The notes: generated by a model not told the origin, from the sequence alone. DNA of 40,965 bases from Bacillota bacterium (GCA_023401925.1 JAEXDA010000023.1:1-40965), one strand, 5' to 3'; counted from the first letter of the stretch, positions 32,116 to 39,925 are shown. Program-made: numbers and translations.

Positions 32116-32478
32116 TTTGATTTATACTGATAATTAAAGGAGAAGACAGTAACATGAACTTTTGGTGCGCCATGATTTTAAGACAAGCAAATCGCACAAT
32201 GCTTTTCCGGATTTAAAACCGGTGATTTCTAATGAAAAATTCATGATGACTGGAATACGGAAAATGGTTTTCAAAATAAAACCTGCGGTCTTTGAAACGC
32301 CAGAATGGATCTTTAGATGGGTAGATTGAAAAGATGGACATATTACCCCTTGGCCACTTTTTTTGGAAGGTTGACGAGTGCGCTAATCTTTTGGCAAGAA
32401 GGGAAAGCGGCAAAAATGTAGAAACTAAAAACTTCCAGGGTAAACCCAATAATAAGAACCTCAAAGTAAGGAATCTTA
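32116..32478. other. Gene-poor stretch, probably decayed sequence
   Basis: A ribosome-like site (AAAGGAGAAGA) precedes a 20-codon ORF starting at 32155 (MNFWCAMILRQANRTMLFRI). Short broken frames follow in which amino-acid-like patterns appear (KPAVFETPEWIFRWVD, then YYPLATFFGRLTSALIFW in another frame). This looks like a frameshifted relic, but I cannot name the family. The end holds the AAGGA site of the OhrR gene. Confidence 0.35.
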
Positions 32479-32922
32479 ATGATAATGAGTAAAAATGATC
32501 TGCTGAAATTGGACAACCAATTGTGTTTTGCATTTTATGCCTGTTCGAAGGAAATTATCCGGCAATATAAACCTTTCTTGGATGAGTTGGGCTTAACCTA
32601 TACTCAATATCTAACGATGCTCGTTCTGTGGGAAGCGTCACCGATCTCGGTCAAGGAATTAGGGGACCAACTTTATCTAGATTCCGGGACTTTGACACCG
32701 CTGCTAAAAAAAATGGAATCCGCCGGTTACATCAGACGTCGAAGAGATTCTGCGGATCAAAGAAGTGTCCGAATCCATGTGACTCCTAAAGGGCAAGCTT
32801 TGAGAGAGAAAGCATTGGAAATTCCAGAAAAGATTTTTTGCAGCACAGGTCTCACCTTCGATGATGCTGTCATATTACGAGAACAAATAAAAAAGTTGAT
32901 CCGCCGGATGAATCAATTATAG
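32479..32922 (+). CDS. ohrR: MarR-family regulator, OhrR-like
   Basis: A 147-residue repressor of organic-hydroperoxide defence. The redox Cys sits in LDNQLCFAFYACSKEIIRQY, as in Bacillus OhrR, with a second Cys seven residues later. The winged helix shows LTYTQYLTMLVLWEASPISV, LYLDSGTLTPLLKKMESAGY and RRRRDSADQRSVRIHVTPKG. Oxidation of the Cys would release DNA. The probable target is the glutathione peroxidase gene 400 bases upstream, whose promoter has an OhrR-like box. The ATG at 32479 has AAGGA 6 nt away; ATG 32485 is also possible. Confidence 0.9.
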   Translation: MIMSKNDLLKLDNQLCFAFYACSKEIIRQYKPFLDELGLTYTQYLTMLVLWEASPISVKELGDQLYLDSGTLTPLLKKMESAGYIRRRRDSADQRSVRIHVTPKGQALREKALEIPEKIFCSTGLTFDDAVILREQIKKLIRRMNQL

Positions 32923-32985
32923 TTAGAGTGGTTAGCAATTATAAAATTACGAATATAAATTTGAGACCTGGATTAGGATTCAGTT

Positions 32986-34263
32986 ATGGAGGCGATTACA
33001 GTTCGGGCTAAAAAGATGAACAAAATAATTATCATCGGCGGCGGAATTGCTGCCGTCAATGGGATTCAGGCGATTCGGGAAGTCGATCCGGATGTGGCGA
33101 TTGATCTTTATTGTGAAGAGCAATATTACCCGTATTACCGGCTGAAACTTTCCAAAATGCTCTTTGATAAGCTGGATGAAGACAGTACCGGAATGTTGCT
33201 GAAACCGAAGGATTGGTATGGACAAAATAAGGTTAACCTTCACTTCGGTGTTAAGGTGCAGGGTGTGGATGTAGACCGGCAGGAAATCCTGTTGCCGCAG
33301 GGAAGCAGCATGCCCTATGACGGGCTGTTGTTGGCCAACGGGGCCAGGAACCGCCTATTGTCGATCACCGGATTTGACAACTGCAAGTTGTATTCCATCC
33401 GCAACCTTGAAGATATCATCGAAATCCGCAATGAAATGGAAAGCAAAAACCAGGTATTTTATATTGGTGGCGGAGTGCTTGGCCTTGAGACCGCCTGGGT
33501 CATTCAACAACACGGTAAAAAAGCCGCCATAGCGGAAATCCAAAACCGGCTTTTTCCCCGGCAGTTGGACGAAAAGGCGGCAACCATCCTGGAGGGCTTG
33601 GTGGAGTCTTTCGGAATCAAGGTTTTTACCAATGCCGAAGTGGTCAAGATTTATGGAAATCAAGCTGCCTGGGGAGTGGAAATGCGGGACGGTCAAAAAT
33701 TCCCATGCGATATGGTGCTGTATTCAACCGGTATTCAGCCCAATACGGACCTTGTAAAAGGAACCGCCATTCAAATCAACCGGGGAATTGTTGTAGGCGA
33801 TAAGATGCAAACAAGCGTCCCCAATATCTATGCCGCCGGGGATGTGGCCGAGTATGAGGGGAGAGTTTATGGCTTATGGAATATCGCCGCCGGACAAGGC
33901 AAGATTGCCGGCTATAATATGGCGGGCCATTCAACGGTTTACCAGCCCGGCATCCCGGTTACGGCGCTGAATGCTTTTGGGACTTCCTTGTTTTCCATGG
34001 GGGATGTCTCCGAAACCGGCGGAGTCCGGACGATCACGGAAGAGGTTTGCGCCAAGAACATTTACCGGAGAATTTTCGTTAAAAATCAAATTATTGTCGG
34101 AGCGATTTGCATCGGCGACCCCGGTAAAACCGTACCATTGAAAAATGCCATCGAGCAGAAATTATCCATGAAAGGAATTGAATGGGAGAATATTACCATC
34201 GGTGAGATATTGGAGGGGCTTAAACCGATGCATGGTACCGGGACAAACATTAAAAACAATTGA
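32986..34263 (+). CDS. NAD(P)/FAD-dependent oxidoreductase (rubredoxin reductase-like)
   Basis: A 425-residue flavoprotein with the FAD site IIIIGGGIAAVNGIQAI, the NAD(P) site FYIGGGVLGLETAWVIQQHG and the second FAD contact NIYAAGDVAEYEGRVYG. It matches NADH:rubredoxin oxidoreductases and NirB-type reductases in length and order. It probably passes electrons to the rubrerythrin encoded next. The true start is uncertain: ATG 32986 gives a 10-residue extension, whereas ATG 33016 starts at MNKIIIIGGG but lacks a near ribosome site; GGAGG at 32985 overlaps the first start. No terminator is seen before the rubrerythrin promoter. Confidence 0.9.
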   Translation: MEAITVRAKKMNKIIIIGGGIAAVNGIQAIREVDPDVAIDLYCEEQYYPYYRLKLSKMLFDKLDEDSTGMLLKPKDWYGQNKVNLHFGVKVQGVDVDRQEILLPQGSSMPYDGLLLANGARNRLLSITGFDNCKLYSIRNLEDIIEIRNEMESKNQVFYIGGGVLGLETAWVIQQHGKKAAIAEIQNRLFPRQLDEKAATILEGLVESFGIKVFTNAEVVKIYGNQAAWGVEMRDGQKFPCDMVLYSTGIQPNTDLVKGTAIQINRGIVVGDKMQTSVPNIYAAGDVAEYEGRVYGLWNIAAGQGKIAGYNMAGHSTVYQPGIPVTALNAFGTSLFSMGDVSETGGVRTITEEVCAKNIYRRIFVKNQIIVGAICIGDPGKTVPLKNAIEQKLSMKGIEWENITIGEILEGLKPMHGTGTNIKNN

Positions 34264-34308
34264 CCCGGTGAAGAAAGCAAGTTTCGCTGAGAAAAGTTTT
34301 ATTTTTTA

Positions 34309-34337
34309 TTGACAAATAGTAATAACTACTATATAGT
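34309..34337 (+). promoter_or_regulatory. Rubrerythrin promoter with inverted repeat
   Basis: TTGACA (34309-34314) and TATAGT (34332-34337) with a 17-nt spacer. The spacer holds ATAGTA-ATAAC-TACTAT (34316-34332), a perfect inverted repeat of the AT-rich kind bound by PerR/Fur proteins, so repression by a peroxide or metal sensor is likely. Confidence 0.72.
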
Positions 34338-34392
34338 AATATTATCAAAAAGAAAATTGTGGAAGAAATTAAAAAAATAAGGAGGAAATAAA

Positions 34393-34947
34393 ATGTCAGT
34401 ACAAAACGCAATGACGGCCGATTTTTTACGTTCGGCCTATGGTGGAGAAAGCATGGCCCATATGCGGTATATCGCATGGGGAAACCAGGCCGAAAAAGAA
34501 GGTTTCCCCAATGTGGGAAAGTTATTTAAAGGGATTTCCTATGCGGAACAGGTTCACGCCACCAATCATTTCAAAGAGTTAAGCAGCCAGCCCGGGGATC
34601 ATTCGGTAACCGCCGGGGCGGTATTTGGAACGGGAAGTTTGGTCGATAATCTACAGGGCGCCATCAATGGTGAGCTTCATGAAGTGGAACAGATGTATCC
34701 GGTTTATTTACATAGTGCTCAATTTCAGAGCGAAAAGGGAGCCGAGCGGTCTTTTCACTTTGCGCTGGAAGCCGAAAAGATTCACGCCGGTTTGTTTAAG
34801 GATGCCCAAGATGCAGTCAAACAAGGAAAGGATCTCCAGATTCAGTCGGTCAATATTTGCCCGATTTGCGGACACACGATTGTTGACGGAATTCCCGATA
34901 ACTGTCCTGTTTGCGGCGCTAAAAAAGAGATGTATGTAACTTTTTAA
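34393..34947 (+). CDS. Rubrerythrin
   Basis: A 184-residue non-haem diiron peroxidase. The ferritin-like bundle supplies Glu/His ligands (YGGESMAHMRYIAWGNQAEK, SYAEQVHATNHF, INGELHEVEQMY, ALEAEKIHAGLF). A C-terminal rubredoxin centre has CPICGHT and CPVCGAKK. It reduces hydrogen peroxide with electrons from the NADH side, probably through the flavoprotein upstream. GGAGG precedes the ATG. It has its own strong promoter and terminator. Confidence 0.96.
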   Translation: MSVQNAMTADFLRSAYGGESMAHMRYIAWGNQAEKEGFPNVGKLFKGISYAEQVHATNHFKELSSQPGDHSVTAGAVFGTGSLVDNLQGAINGELHEVEQMYPVYLHSAQFQSEKGAERSFHFALEAEKIHAGLFKDAQDAVKQGKDLQIQSVNICPICGHTIVDGIPDNCPVCGAKKEMYVTF

Positions 34948-34974
34948 AAGACGCCGTTCATTTTGTTGGAGTTC

Positions 34975-35005
34975 GCCTCGCTACCCCGTTAATAGGTAGT
35001 GAGGC
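34975..35005 (+). terminator. Rubrerythrin terminator
   Basis: GCCTCGCTACC/GGTAGTGAGGC, 11 bp with one G-T pair, 9-nt loop, then TTTTATT. Confidence 0.85.
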
Positions 35006-35041
35006 TTTTATTATGACTTCCACGATCATTTGCGATTTTCC

Positions 35042-35710
35042 TCAGCATCCGGATTTTTTTATTCCGGTTACTTTAAGAGTCATTATATTTTTTCTGACTT
35101 CCGCCTCTTTTAGCTTAGAAGATAACAATAATTCTTGTAGTTCCTTTTTGGTATAAGCCGCATGGATCGATGTAATAAAACCAGGAACGAGTTCCTTTGG
35201 CTCGATACTTTTGATGAGGAGCGCTTTCAGTACCGGATTTAGATCCCGGCGTAAATCACTGATATAATACCTGCCGCCGGGCTTCAAAACACGATATATT
35301 TCATTGAATATTTGCTTTGGCTTAGCCCATTCATGAAGCGAGCCGCTACTGAAAACGGCATCAAAATTTTCATTTTCAAAGGGCAAATTTTGGGCGTCGC
35401 CCAGAATGTATGTAAGTCTGTTGCGAAGCTGGTATTCATCTGCATTTTTTTCAGCCAGTAGAATCATCCCCTGGCTAATCTCAACGGCTTTTAAAGTCGT
35501 ACCGGTTGTTCTACGTAACCATTCCAAGCCCAGATAGCCGGGGCCGGGACCAATCTCCAGCGCGAGGCCGTTATGGATACCGGACTGAATAAGCCGGACC
35601 GTATCCAGATGGTTATCGTCCCTCATTTTTCGCCGCATTTTGTCAAAAGCCGTAATGTCGAAGGGGTTTTGAATCCCGTGATCCGTTTCTTTTACACGCG
35701 GTTTAACCAT
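35042..35710 (-). CDS. Class I SAM-dependent methyltransferase (Methyltransf_11 type)
   Basis: A 222-residue soluble methyltransferase: SAM-binding ALEIGPGPGYLGLEWLRR, acidic contact KAVEISQGMILLAEKN, GDAQNLPFENENFDAVFSSG and the post-II motif VLKPGGRYYISDLRRDLNPV. The substrate is unknown; small molecule or lipid methylation is likely. The ATG follows GGAGG. It is divergent from the PadR gene, with a perfect TTGACA-17-TATAAT promoter and an operator between the genes, so PadR very probably represses it. Confidence 0.88.
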   Translation of the reverse strand: MVKPRVKETDHGIQNPFDITAFDKMRRKMRDDNHLDTVRLIQSGIHNGLALEIGPGPGYLGLEWLRRTTGTTLKAVEISQGMILLAEKNADEYQLRNRLTYILGDAQNLPFENENFDAVFSSGSLHEWAKPKQIFNEIYRVLKPGGRYYISDLRRDLNPVLKALLIKSIEPKELVPGFITSIHAAYTKKELQELLLSSKLKEAEVRKNIMTLKVTGIKKSGC

Positions 35711-35744
35711 TATTTTTTCCTCCGTTGTGATTCGGTATTTTTTA

Positions 35745-35803
35745 TAGTCAGCGCTGACTAATCAATACTGATTAATTATAAAATAAATGTTTCTTGCTGT
35801 CAA
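35745..35803 (-). promoter_or_regulatory. Methyltransferase promoter and PadR operator 1
   Basis: On the minus strand TTGACA (35798-35803), a 17-nt spacer and TATAAT (35775-35780) form a consensus promoter. Downstream of it is the perfect palindrome TAGTCAGCGCTGACTA (35745-35760), placed to block elongation or initiation. Confidence 0.85.
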
Positions 35804-35832
35804 TAAGCCCTATTCCCGGATAAACCCAATGA

Positions 35833-35870
35833 TTGACTTCCTAAAATTCAAATGATATACTCAGCGCTGA
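35833..35870 (+). promoter_or_regulatory. PadR gene promoter and operator 2
   Basis: TTGACT (35833-35838), 17 nt, TATACT (35856-35861). TCAGCGCTGA (35861-35870) repeats the core of operator 1 and abuts the -10 box. Confidence 0.82.
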
Positions 35871-35895
35871 ATTAAAAGTTGGCTGGAGGAAAAAT

Positions 35896-36429
35896 ATGAT
35901 CGTTCCAACCTATATTTTGGGATTTTTAATCCGTTTTGGCCCGCAACACGGTTATCGCTTGAAACAGTTGCTCTCGGAAAATGCCGCCGATTTTACCCGG
36001 ATTAAGCTTCCCACGATTTACTATCATTTGGAAAAAATGCAGCAGACGGGTTTGGTTACTGTTTCCGAAGAACGGAAGGGCAATAAACCTGAACGCGCAG
36101 TATATGAAATAACCGGGACAGGAAGGAAAGAATTTGAAAGACTGCTCACGATATTGTTGAATCATCCTTGTGAATTTGTGTTTGAGCAGGATGCGGTATT
36201 ATATTTTGACGAATTTTTAAAGGCGGAACTTGTAATCCCATCGCTGACGAGGCAAAAAGAAAAAATCGAGCGGATTATTCAACATATCGAGGAGCACCAA
36301 AATGAAGTGCTGCCGCAAATGGCCCTTCAATTTCAAAAAAAAGCCCAACTTATTTTTACCCATCATTTACTTCATTATCAAGCTGAACTAAAATGGATTC
36401 AAAATGCTATCGAAGTTTTTCAAGAGTGA
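35896..36429 (+). CDS. PadR-family transcriptional regulator
   Basis: A 177-residue repressor: N-terminal winged helix (YILGFLIRFGPQHGYRLKQL, KLPTIYYHLEKMQQTGLVTV) and a C-terminal helical dimerisation domain (ERIIQHIEEHQNEVLPQMAL). PadR proteins release DNA on binding a drug, phenolic acid or other ligand. The two TCAGCGCTGA palindromes before this gene and the divergent methyltransferase gene are the likely sites. GGAGGA precedes the ATG. Its last codons and stop lie in the first unit of a 35-bp tandem duplication. Confidence 0.9.
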   Translation: MIVPTYILGFLIRFGPQHGYRLKQLLSENAADFTRIKLPTIYYHLEKMQQTGLVTVSEERKGNKPERAVYEITGTGRKEFERLLTILLNHPCEFVFEQDAVLYFDEFLKAELVIPSLTRQKEKIERIIQHIEEHQNEVLPQMALQFQKKAQLIFTHHLLHYQAELKWIQNAIEVFQE

Positions 36430-36473
36430 TGGTCCATTATGCTATCGAAGTTGTTCATGGGTGATGGTCCATT
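36404..36473. repeat. 35-bp tandem duplication at the padR 3' end
   Basis: ATGCTATCGAAGTTTTTCAA... (36404-36438) is repeated directly at 36439-36473 with three differences. The second unit lies after the stop codon. Confidence 0.9.
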
Positions 36474-36495
36474 GGGTTTGGACGGTATTGGTTTT

Positions 36496-37431
36496 TTAGG
36501 AAACCGCGATCTGGATCGCAAAGGTTTTGAGCGGCGGTTCCTTCGACCAGGAACGCTTATACTCCAAGGCGATGGAAGTTGTACCGCCGTTTACCGGGCT
36601 AAATTGCCAGTATTCCAGGGACGGCGAGCCGGGGTTTTTGCCCTGGGGCAAAAGAAAATGCCGGGTTTCTTGAAGGATATCCGGGTTTGGCTTTTGAATA
36701 TACTGCCAGGTATATCCGGTTGTGGGATTGGTGGCTAGGGATACCTCCAAAGTTTGATCCATCAGCAACCGGATGTTTTGCCCGTTTGCGCTTTCGCCAA
36801 CGGACAGCTTCTGGGATTCCAACGGTTTCATCGAATGAAGCGGTCCTTTTTCGTATGCTAAATCCCTTAGCTCCGCGTAAGGAATTGTAAATTCCAAGAT
36901 TCCCAAATGGGTAGGGGTGTATTCATGGCGTGGAAAATAAATCACCAAAGAGTTGGAGGTCAAATAGAACCTTTGATCTCGCTCCACGGTGTGGAACTTT
37001 TTGAGCGCCGGAATATCCTGTTCCACAATTTGGCGCTTGATGATCTTATTGAGCCGGGCGACGTAATCCCGGTTATTTTTAAATAAATCTTCAAACTTAT
37101 AAATGAGGCCGTTTTGCAAGTTGAGAGTCAAGGTTTTGATTTTCAGGAAACGGGTGGAATAGGCCTTGTTTTCGAAACTGATCCGCATGACCATGCTTAA
37201 AAGACCGGCCTTGTTCAGGGTGACTTGAGTATTTCCGGTCACAAAGAGGCCGGGATCTTTGTCAAAGCCGTGATTCCAAATGGTTTTATAGACGGTATCC
37301 CGGATTTTCTCATTCATTTTGGTTTGGAGATCAAAATCTCCCAGCCCCTGAATTTCAGGGTACGTCATTTGAATTCGGGCATTTTCGATTTTTCGTTCAA
37401 GGATGGGGACGGGATGGGTGTGATAATCCAT
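36496..37431 (-). CDS. DUF3298/DUF4163-type protein fused to chagasin-like inhibitor domain
   Basis: A 311-residue protein without an obvious signal peptide or membrane helix. The N-terminal about 200 residues have the DUF4163/DUF3298 pattern of RsiV and PdaC-like proteins (MTYPEIQGLGDFDLQTKMNE, NGLIYKFEDLFKNNRDYVAR, FTIPYAELRDLAYEKGPL). The C-terminal about 95 residues match chagasin/I42 cysteine-protease inhibitors (LEVSLATNPTTGYTWQYIQK, WQFSPVNGGTTSIALEYKRS W). The fusion is unusual to my knowledge. GGAGGAG precedes the ATG. It runs against padR and stands alone. Its location in the cell is uncertain because no export signal is seen. Confidence 0.78.
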   Translation of the reverse strand: MDYHTHPVPILERKIENARIQMTYPEIQGLGDFDLQTKMNEKIRDTVYKTIWNHGFDKDPGLFVTGNTQVTLNKAGLLSMVMRISFENKAYSTRFLKIKTLTLNLQNGLIYKFEDLFKNNRDYVARLNKIIKRQIVEQDIPALKKFHTVERDQRFYLTSNSLVIYFPRHEYTPTHLGILEFTIPYAELRDLAYEKGPLHSMKPLESQKLSVGESANGQNIRLLMDQTLEVSLATNPTTGYTWQYIQKPNPDILQETRHFLLPQGKNPGSPSLEYWQFSPVNGGTTSIALEYKRSWSKEPPLKTFAIQIAVS

Positions 37432-38216
37432 TTCATCATCTCCTCCGGAATTGCGCTAAAATCCTATCGCTATAGTCTATGCGCCGAATGAAGCGGGCGT
37501 TCACGCAGGCTCTTATGAATCCCAATATTTAAGATCAATTCAGCAGGGAACGGTATTTTCCTACTGAGAGAATATTTTTGCCCAAATGCTTTTACCCTTT
37601 CCCTTAAAGGCTAAATATTACCCATATCCTGGCGAAAGGATAAAAATTAATAATATTCAATAAATATAAGGTTTTTATGAATCCAGAATAGGTCTTTGCC
37701 AAATGGAATGAAGGCCGAACTCTTCGCCGCGGGCGCGCGTCCACTAAGGACGCGAAGAGCCAACACGGCTAAGTATTAAAAAGCATTTCAAAGCCCAGTT
37801 CCACCGGGCTCCGTGATGCTTCGAAGTCCATTCCAAAGTCAGAACAGTAAAGATTAGCCGATCCCCGGAGGGGATTTAGAATTCTTTAAATTGCCTAGCC
37901 GTGCGGGCGTGTTCGATGGACACGAATTAACCCGCGGCGGACAGTACATCCGTCAATATTTTTTGATTATTCTGCAATTTGTTAGAGATATGGGTAATGG
38001 TTAGCCTTAAAGGGAATTCGTTGGAATTGCAGGTCTAAAGGCTGTAGCTTGACCAACGAAGGCTAATAATAGACCCGAAAGTTGGACTATTACCCTTTAA
38101 GGGATAGGGTCGAGTTTAGGCTCATTTTCATCCTTTCGATTGCCCCAGCAAATACTGGGCTGGATGATTAAAAAATAGAATTGAATTAAGAACGTTATTA
38201 TCATAGAAGGAAGTCC
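37432..38216. repeat. Gene-free region with inverted partial copies
   Basis: No ORF is supported here. CCCTTAAAGGCTAAATATTA followed by CCCATATC (about 37603-37630) recurs inverted as GATATGGGTAATGGTTAGCC followed by TTAAAGGG (about 37987-38014). CGCCGCGGG...CGTCC...ACACGGCTA (about 37725-37773) recurs inverted at about 37889-37939. CGAAAGGATAAAAA near 37634 recurs inverted near 38130. The bases in between differ, so these are two diverged elements facing each other. ACCCTTTAAGGG near 38091 adds a local palindrome. GAAGGA at 38208 is the ribosome site of the lipase gene. Confidence 0.55.
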
Positions 38217-38981
38217 ATGATGAAACCGCTATTATTGGTCCACGGCATAGCCAGCGATGCCCGGCATACCTTTGGCGTTCCGGGTTTGTTTTTCAAGAAA
38301 TTGAAAACGGAAAGCATGTATAGCTTTTTGTTATCAGCAGGATATCAACCGGGGAAGAATCTATTTTGGTTTTCCTATCCCACCCTCGACCCGATTTTAA
38401 AGTCGGCCCAACGTTTAAAATTGGAGATCGCAAAGGCCAGGGCCCTTTCCGGTAGCCCGGAAATCGATTTGGTCACTTTCAGCCTGGGAGGCATTATCGG
38501 CAAGTATTATACAGCCTCGCCTTTCTATCAAAACGATATCCACAAGCTGATTATGATTGCTCCGCCATTTTTAGGTTCGCCCCGGGCCGATTTTTGCAAA
38601 ACCGAATTTCATAAAAACAAGCGCGACCTTTTTTTGCCCGGGGATAGCCGGGCATGGACCCCCTTGATTCTGGGCCGCCGGCATCCGCTGCTTTTGGAAT
38701 TGGCCGGCTGCCCCTTCCCAACTCCTATTCAAAGCGCCATTATCGCCATGAAACTCCATGTTGATGAAACCAAACATCCATTCCAAGGGAGGATTGCCGC
38801 CTGGATCGGCGAGGGGGATCAGACGGTTCCGGTGCAAAGCACTGAAATTGCGGCCAACCGGCATTATATTGTGGAGGATGATTATGCGCCCCGCAAAATC
38901 CATGGTTTTTTGCCCGCGCACCGGGAAATCCAGAAAATCGTCCTTCAAGAATTGCAGGGGGATGGCGGAAGGCCTTCGTAA
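38217..38981 (+). CDS. Lipase-like alpha/beta hydrolase
   Basis: A 254-residue hydrolase. The oxyanion strand is LLLVHGIASDARHTFG, the nucleophile elbow is LVTFSLGGIIGKYY (T-x-S-x-G in place of G-x-S-x-G), the acid is in WIGEGDQTVP and the His in KIHGFLPAH. It resembles triacylglycerol lipase/esterase or PGAP1-like proteins. No signal peptide is visible, so it is probably cytoplasmic. ATGATG with GAAGGA upstream marks the start. No partner genes are near; the repeat array begins 20 bases after the stop. Confidence 0.82.
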   Translation: MMKPLLLVHGIASDARHTFGVPGLFFKKLKTESMYSFLLSAGYQPGKNLFWFSYPTLDPILKSAQRLKLEIAKARALSGSPEIDLVTFSLGGIIGKYYTASPFYQNDIHKLIMIAPPFLGSPRADFCKTEFHKNKRDLFLPGDSRAWTPLILGRRHPLLLELAGCPFPTPIQSAIIAMKLHVDETKHPFQGRIAAWIGEGDQTVPVQSTEIAANRHYIVEDDYAPRKIHGFLPAHREIQKIVLQELQGDGGRPS

Positions 38982-39000
38982 AGGAAAAAGCGCGCCTTGC

Positions 39001-39305
39001 GAATTTTTTGGGTTACGGAAAGAATGCTTTGGGTGAGCGGATCGATCCTTTGCATCCCAAAAGAATCATTTTTACGGTGGAAAGAATCCTTTTTGGAGCC
39101 GGATCGACCTTTTCAACGACAAAAAGGACTTTTTATGGGAAGAATGGATCGATTCAGTTACGGAAATGATCCTTTGGGGACCCGATCGGTCCTCCGGACG
39201 ACAAAATTGATCCTTTCTGTGACCCAAAGGATCGATTGGGCGAGGAAATTGACTTTTTTCGAAAGAAAAGGAACATTTCCGTAAAAAAAGGATCAATTAT
39301 GAAAG
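39001..39305. repeat. Degenerate 21-bp tandem repeat with phased T- and A-tracts
   Basis: About 15 units begin at 39001, 39023, 39044, 39064, 39085, 39106, 39127, 39151, 39168, 39188, 39209, 39230, 39251, 39271 and 39291, an average spacing of 20.7 bp. The approximate consensus is GATCCTTT-N8-AAAAG. T-tracts and A-tracts therefore alternate about every half unit. Adjacent unit borders form AAAGGATC-type palindromes; the unit at 39209 makes a perfect 8-bp hairpin GATCCTTT/AAAGGATC. Open frames on both strands exist only because the repeat lacks stops. Confidence 0.8.
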
Positions 39306-39318
39306 AAAAAAATCAAAT

Positions 39319-39352
39319 GGCGTGGGGGCGTATTGCAATACGCCTCCACGCC
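39319..39352. repeat. REP-like palindrome
   Basis: GGCGTGGGGGCGTATTG and CAATACGCCTCCACGCC pair over 17 bp with one G-T pair and no loop. GGGCGTATTGCAATACGCC recalls dispersed palindromes of bacterial genomes. Confidence 0.65.
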
Positions 39353-39381
39353 CCAAAATACAACACCCCCAAATGGGATCC

Positions 39382-39496
39382 TATCAGGAATATTGCTTCA
39401 AGAAATTTCCCAAACCGTTGGTACGCCAATACCTAGAATTAACGACACAAAATCGACACACTTTTTTCGAAAAAATGTGATAATATGGTAATGGGT
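39382..39496 (+). repeat. Leader repeat part A, copy 1
   Basis: TATCAGGAATATTGCTTCAA opens a stretch also found at 40219-40332. The most conserved part is ACTTTTTTCGAAAAAATGTG followed by ATAATATGGTAATGGGT. It contains a T6-CG-A6 palindrome and an extended -10 (TGTGATAAT, ending 39484), so it is a promoter candidate; the -35 is weak. Confidence 0.6.
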
Positions 39497-39559
39497 TAAA
39501 AATGTTTGCGGGATTCCTTCGGAATCCCGAGGAACCCCCCATTTGGGACAGAAATACAT

Positions 39560-39681
39560 AACGCTGCGGTTAGAGACCGGGGCGTTTTTTTGACGGGTTT
39601 TTCCGGTAAGATTCATTTGCCCGTGGCTTGATGGAAGAATCAAGCCATGAAACATTTCAAAGAGCGACTTTTATAAGTTCG
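39560..39681 (+). repeat. Leader repeat part B, copy 1 (gene lost)
   Basis: 122 bases that differ from 40495-40616 at four positions. It has a terminator-like stem AACGC...GCGTTTTTTT, the hairpin GGCTTGAT/ATCAAGCC and a nine-codon ORF at 39647-39676. Similarity stops at TTCG (39681), in the middle of the second terminator, and no gene follows. Confidence 0.8.
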
Positions 39682-39795
39682 TTGGTTGGTGGTGGATGTC
39701 TGTGTTGACCATTTCGGAAATCAATAATTTGGCCAAAAGCCTAAAAGCAACCCACCCCTCCAGCTACCTTGATGCGGGTATGAACCGCCAAGCCG

Positions 39796-39846
39796 CTCCC
39801 CTCCCTTTGACTGTTAGCAAAATATATCCGCCCAAGGGAGGGGAAG
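39796..39846. repeat. CCCCTCCCTT hairpin, copy 1
   Basis: CTCCCCTCCCTT is followed, about 26 bases on, by AAGGGAGGGGAAG. The same arms recur at 39926. The region 39682-40218 otherwise has no convincing gene; the short open frame at 39696-39893 runs through this palindrome and has no ribosome site. Confidence 0.6.
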
Positions 39847-39925
39847 ATCGCTTGATGTCGGCTTTTGTTGCAATTGGCCTAAACTATGCCTAAAAGAAAT
39901 GCAGTCACTTGTTACAGCCTATCGA

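Noticed and set aside
36439..36738. Plus-strand open frame of 99 codons after padR
   Set aside because: It lies antisense to the better supported inhibitor-fusion gene, starts in the second unit of a tandem duplication, and its protein looks like random composition.
38997..39296. Open frames on both strands across the 21-bp repeat
   Set aside because: They exist because the repeat unit lacks stop codons. There is no ribosome site and the protein repeats follow the DNA period.
39001..39305. Possible CRISPR array
   Set aside because: Units are degenerate and contiguous with no unique spacers of constant length, and no cas gene is in the window.
39696..39893. 65-codon open frame between the leader copies
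   Set aside because: It reads through a CCCCTCCCTT/AAGGGAGGGG palindrome, has no ribosome site and no recognisable protein pattern.
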